Below are positions 1 to 8,238 of a stretch of DNA of 64,000 nt, piece by piece. The notes under the pieces are model-generated. The model saw only the letters and a program-made list of their open reading frames with translations, was not told the origin of the DNA and did no database searches. The position numbers and the translations under genes are program-made. Position 1 is the stretch's first letter, and every line of letters starts with the position of its first letter. Source of the DNA: CAWJMD01 sp963700925 (GTDB taxonomy: Bacteria > Actinomycetota > Actinomycetes > Actinomycetales > CAWJMD01); contig OY969553.1 in the NCBI GenBank assembly GCA_963700925.1, positions 1,364,001 through 1,428,000 on the forward strand. Direction: 5' to 3'.

Positions 1-273
1 GCGGGAGTAGCCGCGGCCAGCAGCGCGGGTGACGACACGGAGCCGTCGCTGAAGGGTGCCGATCTGAGCCGCGCCAGCGAGGCCGCCCTGGCCCACACCG
101 GCGGCGGAAGGGTTACCGGCACCGAGGTCCGCGACGAGGAGAGCTACTACGAGGTCGAGGTGACGCTCGATGACGGCTCGCAGGTCGACGTGCAGCTCGA
201 CGAGTCGTTCGCGGTGGTCGAGGGGCTGAGCGAGGTCGAAGGTAACGACGGTGGCACCGACGACAAGGACTGA
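1..273 (+). CDS. PepSY-domain protein, C-terminal fragment
   Basis: The first 90 codons of the window are open in frame 1 and end at a TGA at 271-273; the start lies upstream. The stretch that reads ALAHTGGGRVTGTEV, then YYEVEVTLDDGSQVDVQLD, has the helix-plus-strand pattern and the final acidic D-G-x-x-V-x-V-x-L-D segment of PepSY domains, which usually sit outside the membrane and are thought to inhibit proteases or bind ligands. The tail is Gly/Asp-rich. The next gene begins inside its last 23 bases in another frame, so the two are probably co-transcribed. The family call rests on a short fragment. Confidence 0.7.
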   Translation, partial: AGVAAASSAGDDTEPSLKGADLSRASEAALAHTGGGRVTGTEVRDEESYYEVEVTLDDGSQVDVQLDESFAVVEGLSEVEGNDGGTDDKD

Positions 274-1060
274 CGGCCGCGTCGGCGCCGTCCTGGTGTC
301 GCTGATTTCGGTGGCGCCGGTTCTCGGCTGCTCGTCGGACGGCGGGACGACATCGCCACGTGTGCAGGAGTCCTCGCTCGACAGCGCGGGAACGTCCGCA
401 ACACGTCTGCCCCAGGGCAGCGACCCGGTCGAGCTCGACCCCGCCGACTTCACGATCGAGATCACGAACCGGTACTGGCCGATGGAGGTCGGCGATCGCT
501 GGGTGTTGGAGGAGACCGACGACGAGGGAGGAACGCAGAGGGTCGAGGTGACGGTGCTCGACGAGACCAAGACGGTCGCGGCAGGGATCGAGGCGCGTGT
601 CGTGCACGACCTGGTGACCGACGCGGACGGCTCCGTCGTCGAGGACACCTACGACTGGTACGCACAGGACTCGAGCGGCAACCTCTGGTACCTCGGTGAG
701 GAGACGGCGGAGTACGAGAACGGCAAGGTCGTCTCGACCGAGGGCTCCTGGGAGGCCGGCAAGGACGGTGCCCAGGCGGGCATCGCCGTGCCGGCCGAAC
801 CGACGCCGGGAATGACGTACCGCCAGGAGTACCTGGCCGACGAGGCCGAGGACGTGGCCATCGTGCTGTCGACCGACGAGCAGGTCGAGACACCAACGGG
901 CACCTACAGCAGAGCGCTCCTGACGCGTGACACGACTCCCCTCCAGCCGGAGATCTCCGAGCTGAAGCTCTACGCACCCGGGGTGGGACCGGTGATGGTG
1001 CTGCAGAGCTCGGGCGGCGCCGCCCGCGAGGTGCTGGTGGAGACCACGCGGACCCCATGA
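251..1060 (+). CDS. Putative lipoprotein of unknown function
   Basis: A 269-aa protein with an N-terminal hydrophobic stretch ending in a lipobox, VLGC, with Cys27 as the expected lipidated residue. It should be tethered to the outer face of the membrane. After a Ser/Thr-rich linker comes a single beta-rich domain starting around YWPMEVGDRWVLEE and continuing to the C terminus; I recognise no catalytic motif. The GTG at 251 overlaps the PepSY gene by 23 bp. A later GTG near 297 would still leave a short signal peptide, so the exact start is uncertain. The pairing with a PepSY protein suggests a shared envelope role, but no function can be assigned. Confidence 0.7.
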   Translation: MAPTTRTDGRVGAVLVSLISVAPVLGCSSDGGTTSPRVQESSLDSAGTSATRLPQGSDPVELDPADFTIEITNRYWPMEVGDRWVLEETDDEGGTQRVEVTVLDETKTVAAGIEARVVHDLVTDADGSVVEDTYDWYAQDSSGNLWYLGEETAEYENGKVVSTEGSWEAGKDGAQAGIAVPAEPTPGMTYRQEYLADEAEDVAIVLSTDEQVETPTGTYSRALLTRDTTPLQPEISELKLYAPGVGPVMVLQSSGGAAREVLVETTRTP

Positions 1061-1127
1061 GCGGATGATCGCGCCGACGCGTGGCGTTCAGCCTGAACGA
1101 GACCGTCCCGACCGAGGAGGCTGACCG

Positions 1128-1502
1128 GTGCCCGTCCAGCTCAACCACACGATCATCAACGCGTCCGACAAGAAGGCGTCGGCGAGCCTCCTCGTCGAGA
1201 TGCTGGGGTTGCCGGCTCCGACGACCTTCGGTCCGTTCCTCGTCGTGCAAGTCGACAACGACGTGTCCCTCGACTTCATCGACGCGGGGCGCGTGCACCC
1301 TCAGCACTACGCCTTTCTGGTCAGCGAGGAGGAGTTCGACCAGATCCACGCAAGGATCGTGGAACGTGGGCTGACGTACTGGGCGGATCCCCATCACCGG
1401 ACGGTGAACGAGATCAACACGAACGACGGCGGACGCGGTCTGTACTGGGACGACCCCGACGGCCACGTGCTGGAGATCATCACGCGCCCCTACGGGGGAT
1501 GA
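1128..1502 (+). CDS. VOC (glyoxalase/bleomycin-resistance) family protein
   Basis: A 124-aa single-domain protein with the paired beta-alpha-beta-beta-beta layout of the vicinal oxygen chelate superfamily: LNHTIINASDKKASASLLVEMLG at the start in two pieces, HYAFLV in the middle, and the characteristic end YWDDPDGHVLEII with its metal-binding glutamate near the C terminus. His7 and the C-terminal Glu are candidate metal ligands. Length is typical for one VOC domain, which normally acts as a dimer. A strong GAGGAGG at 1114-1120 supports the GTG at 1128. The substrate cannot be deduced. Confidence 0.85.
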   Translation: MPVQLNHTIINASDKKASASLLVEMLGLPAPTTFGPFLVVQVDNDVSLDFIDAGRVHPQHYAFLVSEEEFDQIHARIVERGLTYWADPHHRTVNEINTNDGGRGLYWDDPDGHVLEIITRPYGG

Positions 1503-1678
1503 GCCTCGGGATGAGCTCGGGCTGCCCACTGGGTTGCCCACGAGCCGTGACGTGGCTGTCACTGGCCCACCGCAAGTCCCTCGTTACTGGACCTTTCGTC
1601 GCCACCTCCTCTGACTAGCGTTCACGTATCCGAGCGTCAGAAGAGCGTCAGAAGAGTTGGTACCGAAGGGAGATCGTC

Positions 1679-2185
1679 ATGCGCGTGAACGTGACGTCAG
1701 TACTGCTGGGCCTGTTCGCGGTGGGGAGCGTCGTTGCGACGGGCCAGCCCGTGGACGGTGACGCTGCAGTCAGGCACCACCCAGGTCGCAGCTGCGAGGC
1801 CAGGTTCGACGCCGCGCAGAGGGCCGACATGGAGTCGTTCCGTGACTACGACGCCGAGACGTTCCGAGCGGTGCACGACCGGGACGCCGTCAGCATCTTC
1901 CCGAGCGGAGCCCGCTTCGCAGGGGTCGACGCCATCATGACCGCCCTGGAGGGCCACTTCGAGGGTCGCGAGGCGGTCTGGTCGTGGACTGAGCTGAACC
2001 GCCGCGTCGAGGGCTGCAAGACCGCCTTCATCGAGTACGAGGCCATCTACGAGATCCCACGGATCGGTTACTACCAGAGGGCTCTCACCGTCGTGACGTA
2101 CCACTTCGAGCGTGGTCGCTGGCTGGCGATCATGGACCAGGGCACGATGCTCGAGCTGCGCACCGGACCCGCGACGACCGACTGA
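1679..2185 (+). CDS. Secreted SnoaL/DUF4440-like protein
   Basis: A 168-aa protein with an N-terminal signal peptide (MRVNVTSVLLGLFAVGSVVA) followed by a SnoaL-like cone fold: helix FRDYDAETFRAVHDRDAVS, the F-x-G-x-D-A-I-M motif, a helix, then beta strands ending VTYHFERGRWLAIMDQGT. Two cysteines (in GRSCEARF and EGCKTAF) could form a disulfide outside the cell. Proteins of this family include nuclear-transport-factor-2-like enzymes and ligand-binding proteins; which applies here is unknown. GGGAGA lies just upstream of the ATG. The 176-bp gap before it carries no other gene that I can see. Confidence 0.7.
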   Translation: MRVNVTSVLLGLFAVGSVVATGQPVDGDAAVRHHPGRSCEARFDAAQRADMESFRDYDAETFRAVHDRDAVSIFPSGARFAGVDAIMTALEGHFEGREAVWSWTELNRRVEGCKTAFIEYEAIYEIPRIGYYQRALTVVTYHFERGRWLAIMDQGTMLELRTGPATTD

Positions 2186-2219
2186 GAGGGGTGGCCCGGT
2201 CGCCGTCTAGCGTGGGGGC

Positions 2220-3659
2220 GTGGAGGTTCACGTCAGCCTGAGCGGCCGGGGCTCCCTCGCGGACCAGATCTACCGACAGCTGCGGTCGGCGATCCGGGGC
2301 GGCCACCTGCGGCCCTTTGACATGCTGCCGTCGTCACGCGAGCTCGCCGACCGCTTGAGCGTCTCGCGCAACACCGTCACCGCGGCCTACGACCGTCTGG
2401 CCGCCGAGGGCCTCGTCGAGACGAGGCCTGGTGTCGGCGCGTTCGTCGGTGAGCCGGCAGCGGTCGCGGACCGCGCGTACCGACCACAGCCGTCGGCCTA
2501 CCCCGTCCCCCAGCCGGTCTGGGAGACGATCGCGGCACCCGTCGACTTCTCGGCGGCCGAGCCCGAGTTCGACTTACGCGTCGGGTTCCCCTCCCGCGAC
2601 CAGTTCCCGTACGCCGTCTGGCGCTCGATGATGGCCCGGCACCTGCGACCGTCCGCCCTCCCGAGCAGCGCGTACGCCGAACCGGCAGGCACGACAGCAC
2701 TCCGCAAGGCCATCGCTCGCCACGTCTCGGTGTCCCGGGGCGTCCGGGCCGTGCCCGACGACGTGTTCGTCACGAACGGGACGCAGCAGGCGGTCGACCT
2801 CATCGCCCGGGTCCTCCTCGCGCCGGGCGACGTGGTGGTCGTCGAGGACCCCGGCTACCCGCCACCGGCGATGCTCTTTCGCTCCTTGCGCCTCGAGGTC
2901 GTCGGTGTTCCTGTTGACGACGAGGGCATCGTCGTGACTGCCCTCCCCGACGAAGCCCGTCTCGTGTTCGTGACTCCCTCGCACCAGTTTCCGCTGGGCA
3001 TGAGCATGTCGATGAGTCGCCGTCGCCAGTTGATCGAGTGGGCCGAGCGCGTCGGCGCGGTGATCCTCGAGGACGACTACGATAGCGAGTTCCGTTACAC
3101 CGGAAGGCCTCTCGCACCGCTGCAGAGCATGGATGAGTCATGGCGCGTGATCTACATCGGTTCCTTCGCCAAGACCCTGCTACCGACACTGAGGCTCGGT
3201 TTCATGGTGGCGCCCCCGTCCCTGATGCCTGCCCTCCGCAAGGCGAAGTTCGTCACCGACTGGCATACGACCGGTCCGACGCAGGACGCCCTCGCGCAGC
3301 TGATCGACGAGGGCCAGTTCGCCAAGCACATCCGCCGGATGCGGCGCATCTACGCGGAGCGGCACGAGCTGATCGTGTCAGCGCTCGACACGCAGTTCGG
3401 CGGTCTCCTGCACCGCATCCCGTCGTCCGCGGGACTGCATGTCGCGGCTCTGCTGCGGCCAGAGGTAGCGCGGACCGACAGGCAGGTGGTCCGCCTCGCG
3501 CGCCGACGGGGAGTCGGTCTGTCACAAGCCATTTCGTCGTTCTCGATGAACCGTCCGGCACGATCCGGTCTGGTTCTGGGGTACGGAGCGATCCCCACAG
3601 CCGACATCCCGGCTGGGCTCCAGCGACTCGAGGAGTGCCTCACGGAAGTGTCGGCGTGA
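2220..3659 (+). CDS. MocR/PdxR-family transcriptional regulator (GntR HTH fused to aminotransferase domain)
   Basis: A 479-aa fusion. Residues 5-78 are a GntR winged helix-turn-helix (GSLADQIYRQLRSAI, then LPSSRELADRLSVSRNTV). Residues about 110-470 are a fold-type-I aminotransferase domain with VTNGTQQAVDL, VVVEDPGYP, VILEDDYDSEFRY and the PLP lysine in IGSFAKTL (Lys318). Such proteins sense PLP or aminated compounds and control nearby genes, often those for vitamin B6 or amino-acid metabolism; no such target is adjacent here. The start has no Shine-Dalgarno sequence, and a TANNNT hexamer at about 2207-2212 suggests a leaderless transcript beginning at the GTG. One rare TTA codon occurs at 2574-2576. 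Confidence 0.9.
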   Translation: MEVHVSLSGRGSLADQIYRQLRSAIRGGHLRPFDMLPSSRELADRLSVSRNTVTAAYDRLAAEGLVETRPGVGAFVGEPAAVADRAYRPQPSAYPVPQPVWETIAAPVDFSAAEPEFDLRVGFPSRDQFPYAVWRSMMARHLRPSALPSSAYAEPAGTTALRKAIARHVSVSRGVRAVPDDVFVTNGTQQAVDLIARVLLAPGDVVVVEDPGYPPPAMLFRSLRLEVVGVPVDDEGIVVTALPDEARLVFVTPSHQFPLGMSMSMSRRRQLIEWAERVGAVILEDDYDSEFRYTGRPLAPLQSMDESWRVIYIGSFAKTLLPTLRLGFMVAPPSLMPALRKAKFVTDWHTTGPTQDALAQLIDEGQFAKHIRRMRRIYAERHELIVSALDTQFGGLLHRIPSSAGLHVAALLRPEVARTDRQVVRLARRRGVGLSQAISSFSMNRPARSGLVLGYGAIPTADIPAGLQRLEECLTEVSA

Positions 3660-3692
3660 ACTTCGGGTCGACCGATCGTGCATGCTGGCCGG

Positions 3693-4508
3693 ATGGATCA
3701 CGACAGGGACGACATCACCATCACGACCCTGTCCGATCGGCCTGAGCTGGGGCCGTCGCTCCTGGCGATGGCCCACCGCTGGCCCGACTTCATGCTCGAG
3801 GACCCGGTCGCAGACCTGTACTACACCGACGTCGAGGTCTCGCGATCGGAGTTCGTCCTGGTCGCCACCGCCCGCGCGGAGCCCGACCGCCCCATCGCCC
3901 GCGGCTACAGCGTGCCCTTCGCCTTCGGCGCAGACGTCGGCCGCGAGCGTCTTCCGCAGGACGGCTGGGACCGCGTCGTCCGGTGGAGCTTCGGTGACCG
4001 GGCCCGCGGGTCGTCCCCGACAGCCGTGAGCGCCCTCGACATCACGATCGAGCCGAGCTTCCTGGGACGCAACCTGTCCGTACGGATGCTGACGCAGATG
4101 CGAGACAACGCACACCGTCTCGGTTTCAGGGACCTCTTCGCGCCGGTGCGCCCGACCGCCAAGGAGGCCGAGCCCCTGCTCCCGATGGGCCAGTACATAG
4201 CGCGTCAACGCGCGGACGGGTTGCCGGCCGACCCGTGGCTACGCGTCCACGTGCGCGCCGGGGGCCGAGTCGTCGGAGTGTGCCCGACGTCGATGACCGT
4301 CACCGGCACACCCGCGCAGTGGCGGTCGTGGACCGGCCTGCCCTTCGATGTGTCCGGGGCCGTGGTGGTGCCCCACGCGCTGGTGCCGGTCAGGTGCGAC
4401 ATCGAGCACGACCACGCCACCTACGTCGAGCCCAACGTGTGGGTGCATCACCGCACCGATGGCACTGCGCCCGACCCGACGCTGCGCGTGGACGGCGACG
4501 GTGGATGA
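3693..4508 (+). CDS. GNAT-like acetyltransferase-fold protein
   Basis: A 271-aa protein. Residues about 5-190 resemble an acyltransferase fold: a substrate-side helix (PELGPSLLAMAHRWPDF), central strands, and a GNAT motif-A-like segment ALDITIEPSFLGRNLSVRML with R/Q-x-x-G/N replaced by GRNLS. The C-terminal 80 residues form a beta-rich part ending YVEPNVWVHH. Many proteins of this shape in actinobacteria are listed only as hypothetical or GNAT-like. I chose ATG 3693 because CATGCT at 3681-3686 could be a -10 box for a leaderless message; an upstream GTG at 3678 is the alternative. It ends 2 bp from the convergent siderophore operon. Confidence 0.6.
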   Translation: MDHDRDDITITTLSDRPELGPSLLAMAHRWPDFMLEDPVADLYYTDVEVSRSEFVLVATARAEPDRPIARGYSVPFAFGADVGRERLPQDGWDRVVRWSFGDRARGSSPTAVSALDITIEPSFLGRNLSVRMLTQMRDNAHRLGFRDLFAPVRPTAKEAEPLLPMGQYIARQRADGLPADPWLRVHVRAGGRVVGVCPTSMTVTGTPAQWRSWTGLPFDVSGAVVVPHALVPVRCDIEHDHATYVEPNVWVHHRTDGTAPDPTLRVDGDGG

Positions 4509-4510
4509 CC

Positions 4511-6919
4511 TCAGCTCTCCGGGCTGGCCGAAGGGGCCCGCCGCGCGATCGGGTTGGCCAGCATCCCGACGATCTGGATCGATGACGCCTGGTCCTCGAG
4601 GTCGACCATCTGTCGGTTGTTCTTGAGCTGCAGACGGTTCAGGCACGAGAGCTCGAACTCGTCGGCGAACAGGTCGTACCGCGCGAACGCCTCGGCAAGG
4701 TGCGGTGTGGCCTGCTGGTAGTCGGCGATGCACTCCGCCACCGTCCGCCAGAACGCCTCTTCCCGCAGCACACCCTGGTCGTCCATGACAGCCGACAGGA
4801 ACCGCAGGAAACAGTCGAAGACGTCGGTGAAGACCGCAAGCGCCCGCGCGTCCTCCGGCACGTCGGCACGGATGCGCTCGACCTCGGTCGGCAGCGGGAG
4901 GTCGCCCATCACGACGACCTCCTCGGCGAGGTCCTTCATGATGACCCGCTGCGGCACACCGTCCTTCAGTACGAGGATGACGTTCTCCCCGTGCGGCATG
5001 AAGGCGAGGTCGTAGGCGAACACGCTGTGCACCAACGGAACCAGATATGCGTCGAGATACTTCCGTAGCCAGTCAGTGGGTTCGAGGCCGGACTCATCGA
5101 TCAGAGCCGCTGCGAGCGACCTGCCGTCGCGGTCGACGTGCAGGAGCGACGCCATCGTCGCGAGGTTCTCGTCGGACTCGACCTTCGTCACGGGGCTCTC
5201 GCGCCACAGGGCTGCCAGCATCTTGAGGTAGGGCGACCCCTTGCTGGCGGCCGCCGCGTAGTGGTCGTCGGTGTAGCCCACTGCTGCCACCTCGCGCAGC
5301 AGGGTGAAGCCCGCCTCCTGCAGCACCTCGTCTCGCTCCACCAGGTCGGAGAGCCAGTCGTTGATCGCCGGAGTGGCCGCCATGTACGCGGCGGAGAGCC
5401 CGCGCAGGAAGCCCATGTTGAGGATCGAGAGAGCGGTCTTCACGTAGTGTCGCGACGGCTCGGTGACGTCGAAGAAGGTTCGGATGGACTGTTGGGCGTG
5501 GTAGTCGTCGGCGCCGTGGCCGAGGCACACCAGCTGCCGCTGCGCGATGTCGGCCGCGAACGTCACGGCGATCCGGTTGACCCACTGCCAGGGGTGCACC
5601 GGAATCAGGTGAACGTCGTCCAGCTCCAGCCCCACTCCACGCAGCACCTGCGAGAAGCGTTGCAGCTCAGCCTCGCTCAGCTGCGTGGAGATCAGGGTTT
5701 CGGCATCGAGCCCGTTCACGCTGGTGAACTTGGCCCGGTCACGCAGGGCTGCCAGCCACACGAGCCGGACGGGCTCTGCGGCCTCTGGCGCGTACGCGCG
5801 GTACTCGGCCGCGTCGAACCCGAGCCTGCCGTTGTTGGCGACGAAGCCGGGGTGCCCCTCCGGCATGGACGACTCGACGGTCTGGAAGTCGGCGTGCACC
5901 AGCTCGGCGGCGGTCGGCGCCGGCCCGGTCAACCGGAACGCGTGGCTGGCGAGCGTGCTGGCGATCTCCTCCAGGTACACGGGCAGTATCTCGTCGGTGA
6001 GGTCGAGGCTCTCTCGCAGCTCGAGCACCAACGCCATCGCGTCGAGCGGCTGCTCCCGGCCTGCGACCGTCCGCACGATGCTGTCGGGGTCGATGAGCCA
6101 GTGGTCGAGTGCCATCAGCCGTGCGCTGAACCGGTACTCGACCGTGCCGTCGTCGCTGCGCACGACGTAGGAGCCGTCGGTCACCTCGGGCTCGAGCAGG
6201 CGCTCGTGCGACAGCTCCGCAAGCGCCTTGCGAACGAGATGCCGGTTCGCGCGCGCCCACGTGTCTGGGGCGAGATGCGAGCTCAGGTCTTGAGGGGCAC
6301 TGGTTCTCACACCGTTGCGAGCGGCCAGGAACTGCTCCCGCGTGCAGAAGCTGAGGAGGGCGCGCTTCGTCGGAAGGCGCACCTCCGCAGCGACGGTGAA
6401 GCCCACAGCAGCGTTGAGGGCGTGGACGCGCCTGTTGCGCGCGTCGGGCTCGACGACCACACGCTCGCACGAGGGGTCGGCGAAGAGCATCTCCATCACG
6501 GTCACCAGCACCGCGTGGGTGAACCCGTGCCGCGGGTGGCGTGCGGGTGCCACCAGGAAGTGCATGCCGACGTCGCCGGGACGCACCTGGTAGGCCTCCG
6601 CGATCGGGTCGCCCGCCGGGTCGTACCGCTCGACCAGAAACTCCGGCCGCCCGTCCCTGAGGCCGACGAAGGCGTCGTGCAGGGGTGACGAGTCGATGTC
6701 GGCGTACTGGCGGCGCACCTCGTCGACATCGGCGTCCTGCATCTGCCAGTACACGCTGCGCGGATGGGTGACCCACTCGTGCAGCAGCTCAGCGTCTCGG
6801 CCCGGGTCGACGGGGCGCAGCGCCAGCTGACCGTGGTGCGCATCCGTCCGCGAGAACACCACGGCGCCAGTCGAATCGGCGTGGCTGGCCGAGGCCGCCT
6901 CGTGTGTCTGCGTGCTCAT
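4511..6919 (-). CDS. NIS siderophore synthetase fused to acyl-CoA N-acyltransferase (DesC-DesD type)
   Basis: An 802-aa bifunctional protein. Residues about 20-195 are a GNAT-type N-acyltransferase (LALRPVDPGRD, GMHFLVAPARHPRHGF, ALNAAVGF) like DesC, which acylates N-hydroxycadaverine with succinyl- or acetyl-CoA. Residues about 215-780 are an IucA/IucC-type ATP-dependent synthetase with IPVHPWQW, GHPGFVANNGRLGFD and a FhuF-like C-terminal part, like DesD, which joins the hydroxamates into desferrioxamine. DesC-DesD fusions are known, for example DfoC of enterobacteria; Streptomyces keeps them separate. ATG 6919 overlaps the monooxygenase stop (ATGA), implying translational coupling. It is the last gene of the iron-regulated operon. 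Confidence 0.9.
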   Translation of the reverse strand: MSTQTHEAASASHADSTGAVVFSRTDAHHGQLALRPVDPGRDAELLHEWVTHPRSVYWQMQDADVDEVRRQYADIDSSPLHDAFVGLRDGRPEFLVERYDPAGDPIAEAYQVRPGDVGMHFLVAPARHPRHGFTHAVLVTVMEMLFADPSCERVVVEPDARNRRVHALNAAVGFTVAAEVRLPTKRALLSFCTREQFLAARNGVRTSAPQDLSSHLAPDTWARANRHLVRKALAELSHERLLEPEVTDGSYVVRSDDGTVEYRFSARLMALDHWLIDPDSIVRTVAGREQPLDAMALVLELRESLDLTDEILPVYLEEIASTLASHAFRLTGPAPTAAELVHADFQTVESSMPEGHPGFVANNGRLGFDAAEYRAYAPEAAEPVRLVWLAALRDRAKFTSVNGLDAETLISTQLSEAELQRFSQVLRGVGLELDDVHLIPVHPWQWVNRIAVTFAADIAQRQLVCLGHGADDYHAQQSIRTFFDVTEPSRHYVKTALSILNMGFLRGLSAAYMAATPAINDWLSDLVERDEVLQEAGFTLLREVAAVGYTDDHYAAAASKGSPYLKMLAALWRESPVTKVESDENLATMASLLHVDRDGRSLAAALIDESGLEPTDWLRKYLDAYLVPLVHSVFAYDLAFMPHGENVILVLKDGVPQRVIMKDLAEEVVVMGDLPLPTEVERIRADVPEDARALAVFTDVFDCFLRFLSAVMDDQGVLREEAFWRTVAECIADYQQATPHLAEAFARYDLFADEFELSCLNRLQLKNNRQMVDLEDQASSIQIVGMLANPIARRAPSASPES

Positions 6920-8238
6920 GCGGAGGTCATCTCCTTGGTCCGGCGGAGGGAGGTCGGAACACCGAAGTCCTGTACGGCTATGGAGGTCTCGACGTGGTAG
7001 GGCTCGTACCCGAGCAGCGAGCGGATGATGCACGAGTTGCGATAGGCGCCCATCCCCAGGTCGGGGGCCACGAACCCGTGGGTGTGCAACTCGGCGTTCT
7101 GCACGAACACGCGTCCGCCGCCGACGTCGACGCTGTAGTCACGCCGCACGTCCAGCCTCCCGCTCCCCTCCCAGCGAAGGAGGTCGGCGACCGGGGCGAG
7201 GAACGCCGGGACCTCTTGCCGGTAGCCCGTTGCCAGCACCAGCCCATCGGTGCGGTGCCTGAAGGGCTCACCCGTCTCCTCGTGCCGCATCGACAGCTCG
7301 TAGGTACCCGTCGCCGCGTCGTGCCTCACGTCGTCGAGGGCGGTGCCGGTCATCAGGCGGGTGGGGAGCCCTCCTCGCACCCGGTGGGCGTAGAGCAGGT
7401 CGAAGATCTCGTCGATCAGCGAGGCGTTGATGCCCTTGTAGAGGTTCTTCTGCGAGGCGACCAAGACATCCCGGGTGGACGGGGGCAGCGCGTGGAAGTA
7501 GTCGGTGTACTCGGGTGACGTCATCTCCAGCGTCAGCTTCGTGTACTCCAGTGGGAAGAACCGCGCCGAGCGTGTGAGCCAGGTCAGCTCGTAGCCGCAC
7601 CGGTCCATGTCGCCCAGCAGGTCGCGGTAGATCTCCGCCGCACTCTGTCCGCTGCCGACGATGGTGATACTCCCCTTGCGCTGCAAGGCATCTCGGTGCT
7701 CCAGATACCGCGAGTTGTGCACGGCGTCGCCTGGCAAGTCTTTGCACGCGGGCGGGACGTACGGCGGCGTCCCGGTACCGAGCACGAGCTGACGGGCCCG
7801 GTGCAGCGAGTGCCGCCCGGTCGCGTTGTCGGTGCACCGCACGAGGTACACGTCGTCCTCCGGGTCGTGGTGAACCGCGTCGACACGACGTCCGAAACGA
7901 ATGCTGTCGAGCTTGCCGGCCGCCCAGCGGCAGTAGTCGTCGTACTCCGACCGGAGAGGAAAGAAGCTCTCGCGGATGTAGAACGGGTAGAGGCGTCCTC
8001 GCTCCTTGAGGTAGTTGAGGAACGAGAGGGGCGACGTGGGGTCGGCGAGGGTGACGAGGTCAGCGAGGAACGGGGTCTGCAGGGTCGTGCCCTCGAGCAT
8101 CATGCCGGGGTGCCAGCGGAACTCCGGCTCCGCCTCGAGGAACAGGCAGTCGAGCTCGTCGATCGGTTCGGTGAGGCAGGCGAGCCCGAGGTTGAAGGGC
8201 CCGAGTCCGATGCCGATCACGTCGTGGACAGGGCTCAT
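6916..8238 (-). CDS. desB: L-lysine/cadaverine N6-monooxygenase (DesB/IucD type)
   Basis: A 440-aa flavin- and NADPH-dependent N-hydroxylase. The FAD site is GIGLGPFNLGLACL at the N terminus; the NADPH site is VGSGQSAAEIYRDLL near residue 190; the C-terminal LATGYRQ motif is characteristic of ornithine/lysine N-monooxygenases. It would hydroxylate cadaverine (or lysine) to make the hydroxamate precursor. Length is normal for IucD/DesB. Its ATG overlaps the decarboxylase stop and its stop overlaps the synthetase start, both as ATGA, so the three proteins are made from one message. Confidence 0.92.
   Translation of the reverse strand: MSPVHDVIGIGLGPFNLGLACLTEPIDELDCLFLEAEPEFRWHPGMMLEGTTLQTPFLADLVTLADPTSPLSFLNYLKERGRLYPFYIRESFFPLRSEYDDYCRWAAGKLDSIRFGRRVDAVHHDPEDDVYLVRCTDNATGRHSLHRARQLVLGTGTPPYVPPACKDLPGDAVHNSRYLEHRDALQRKGSITIVGSGQSAAEIYRDLLGDMDRCGYELTWLTRSARFFPLEYTKLTLEMTSPEYTDYFHALPPSTRDVLVASQKNLYKGINASLIDEIFDLLYAHRVRGGLPTRLMTGTALDDVRHDAATGTYELSMRHEETGEPFRHRTDGLVLATGYRQEVPAFLAPVADLLRWEGSGRLDVRRDYSVDVGGGRVFVQNAELHTHGFVAPDLGMGAYRNSCIIRSLLGYEPYHVETSIAVQDFGVPTSLRRTKEMTSA

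Noticed and set aside
2574..2576. TTA codon in the MocR gene as a bldA-type control point
   Set aside because: A single rare codon, and bldA-dependent regulation is established mainly in Streptomyces. There is no evidence that it applies here.
5138..6688. 516-aa plus-strand open frame opposite the siderophore synthetase
   Set aside because: Antisense shadow. The minus strand has clear IucA/IucC motifs, coupled starts and an iron box.
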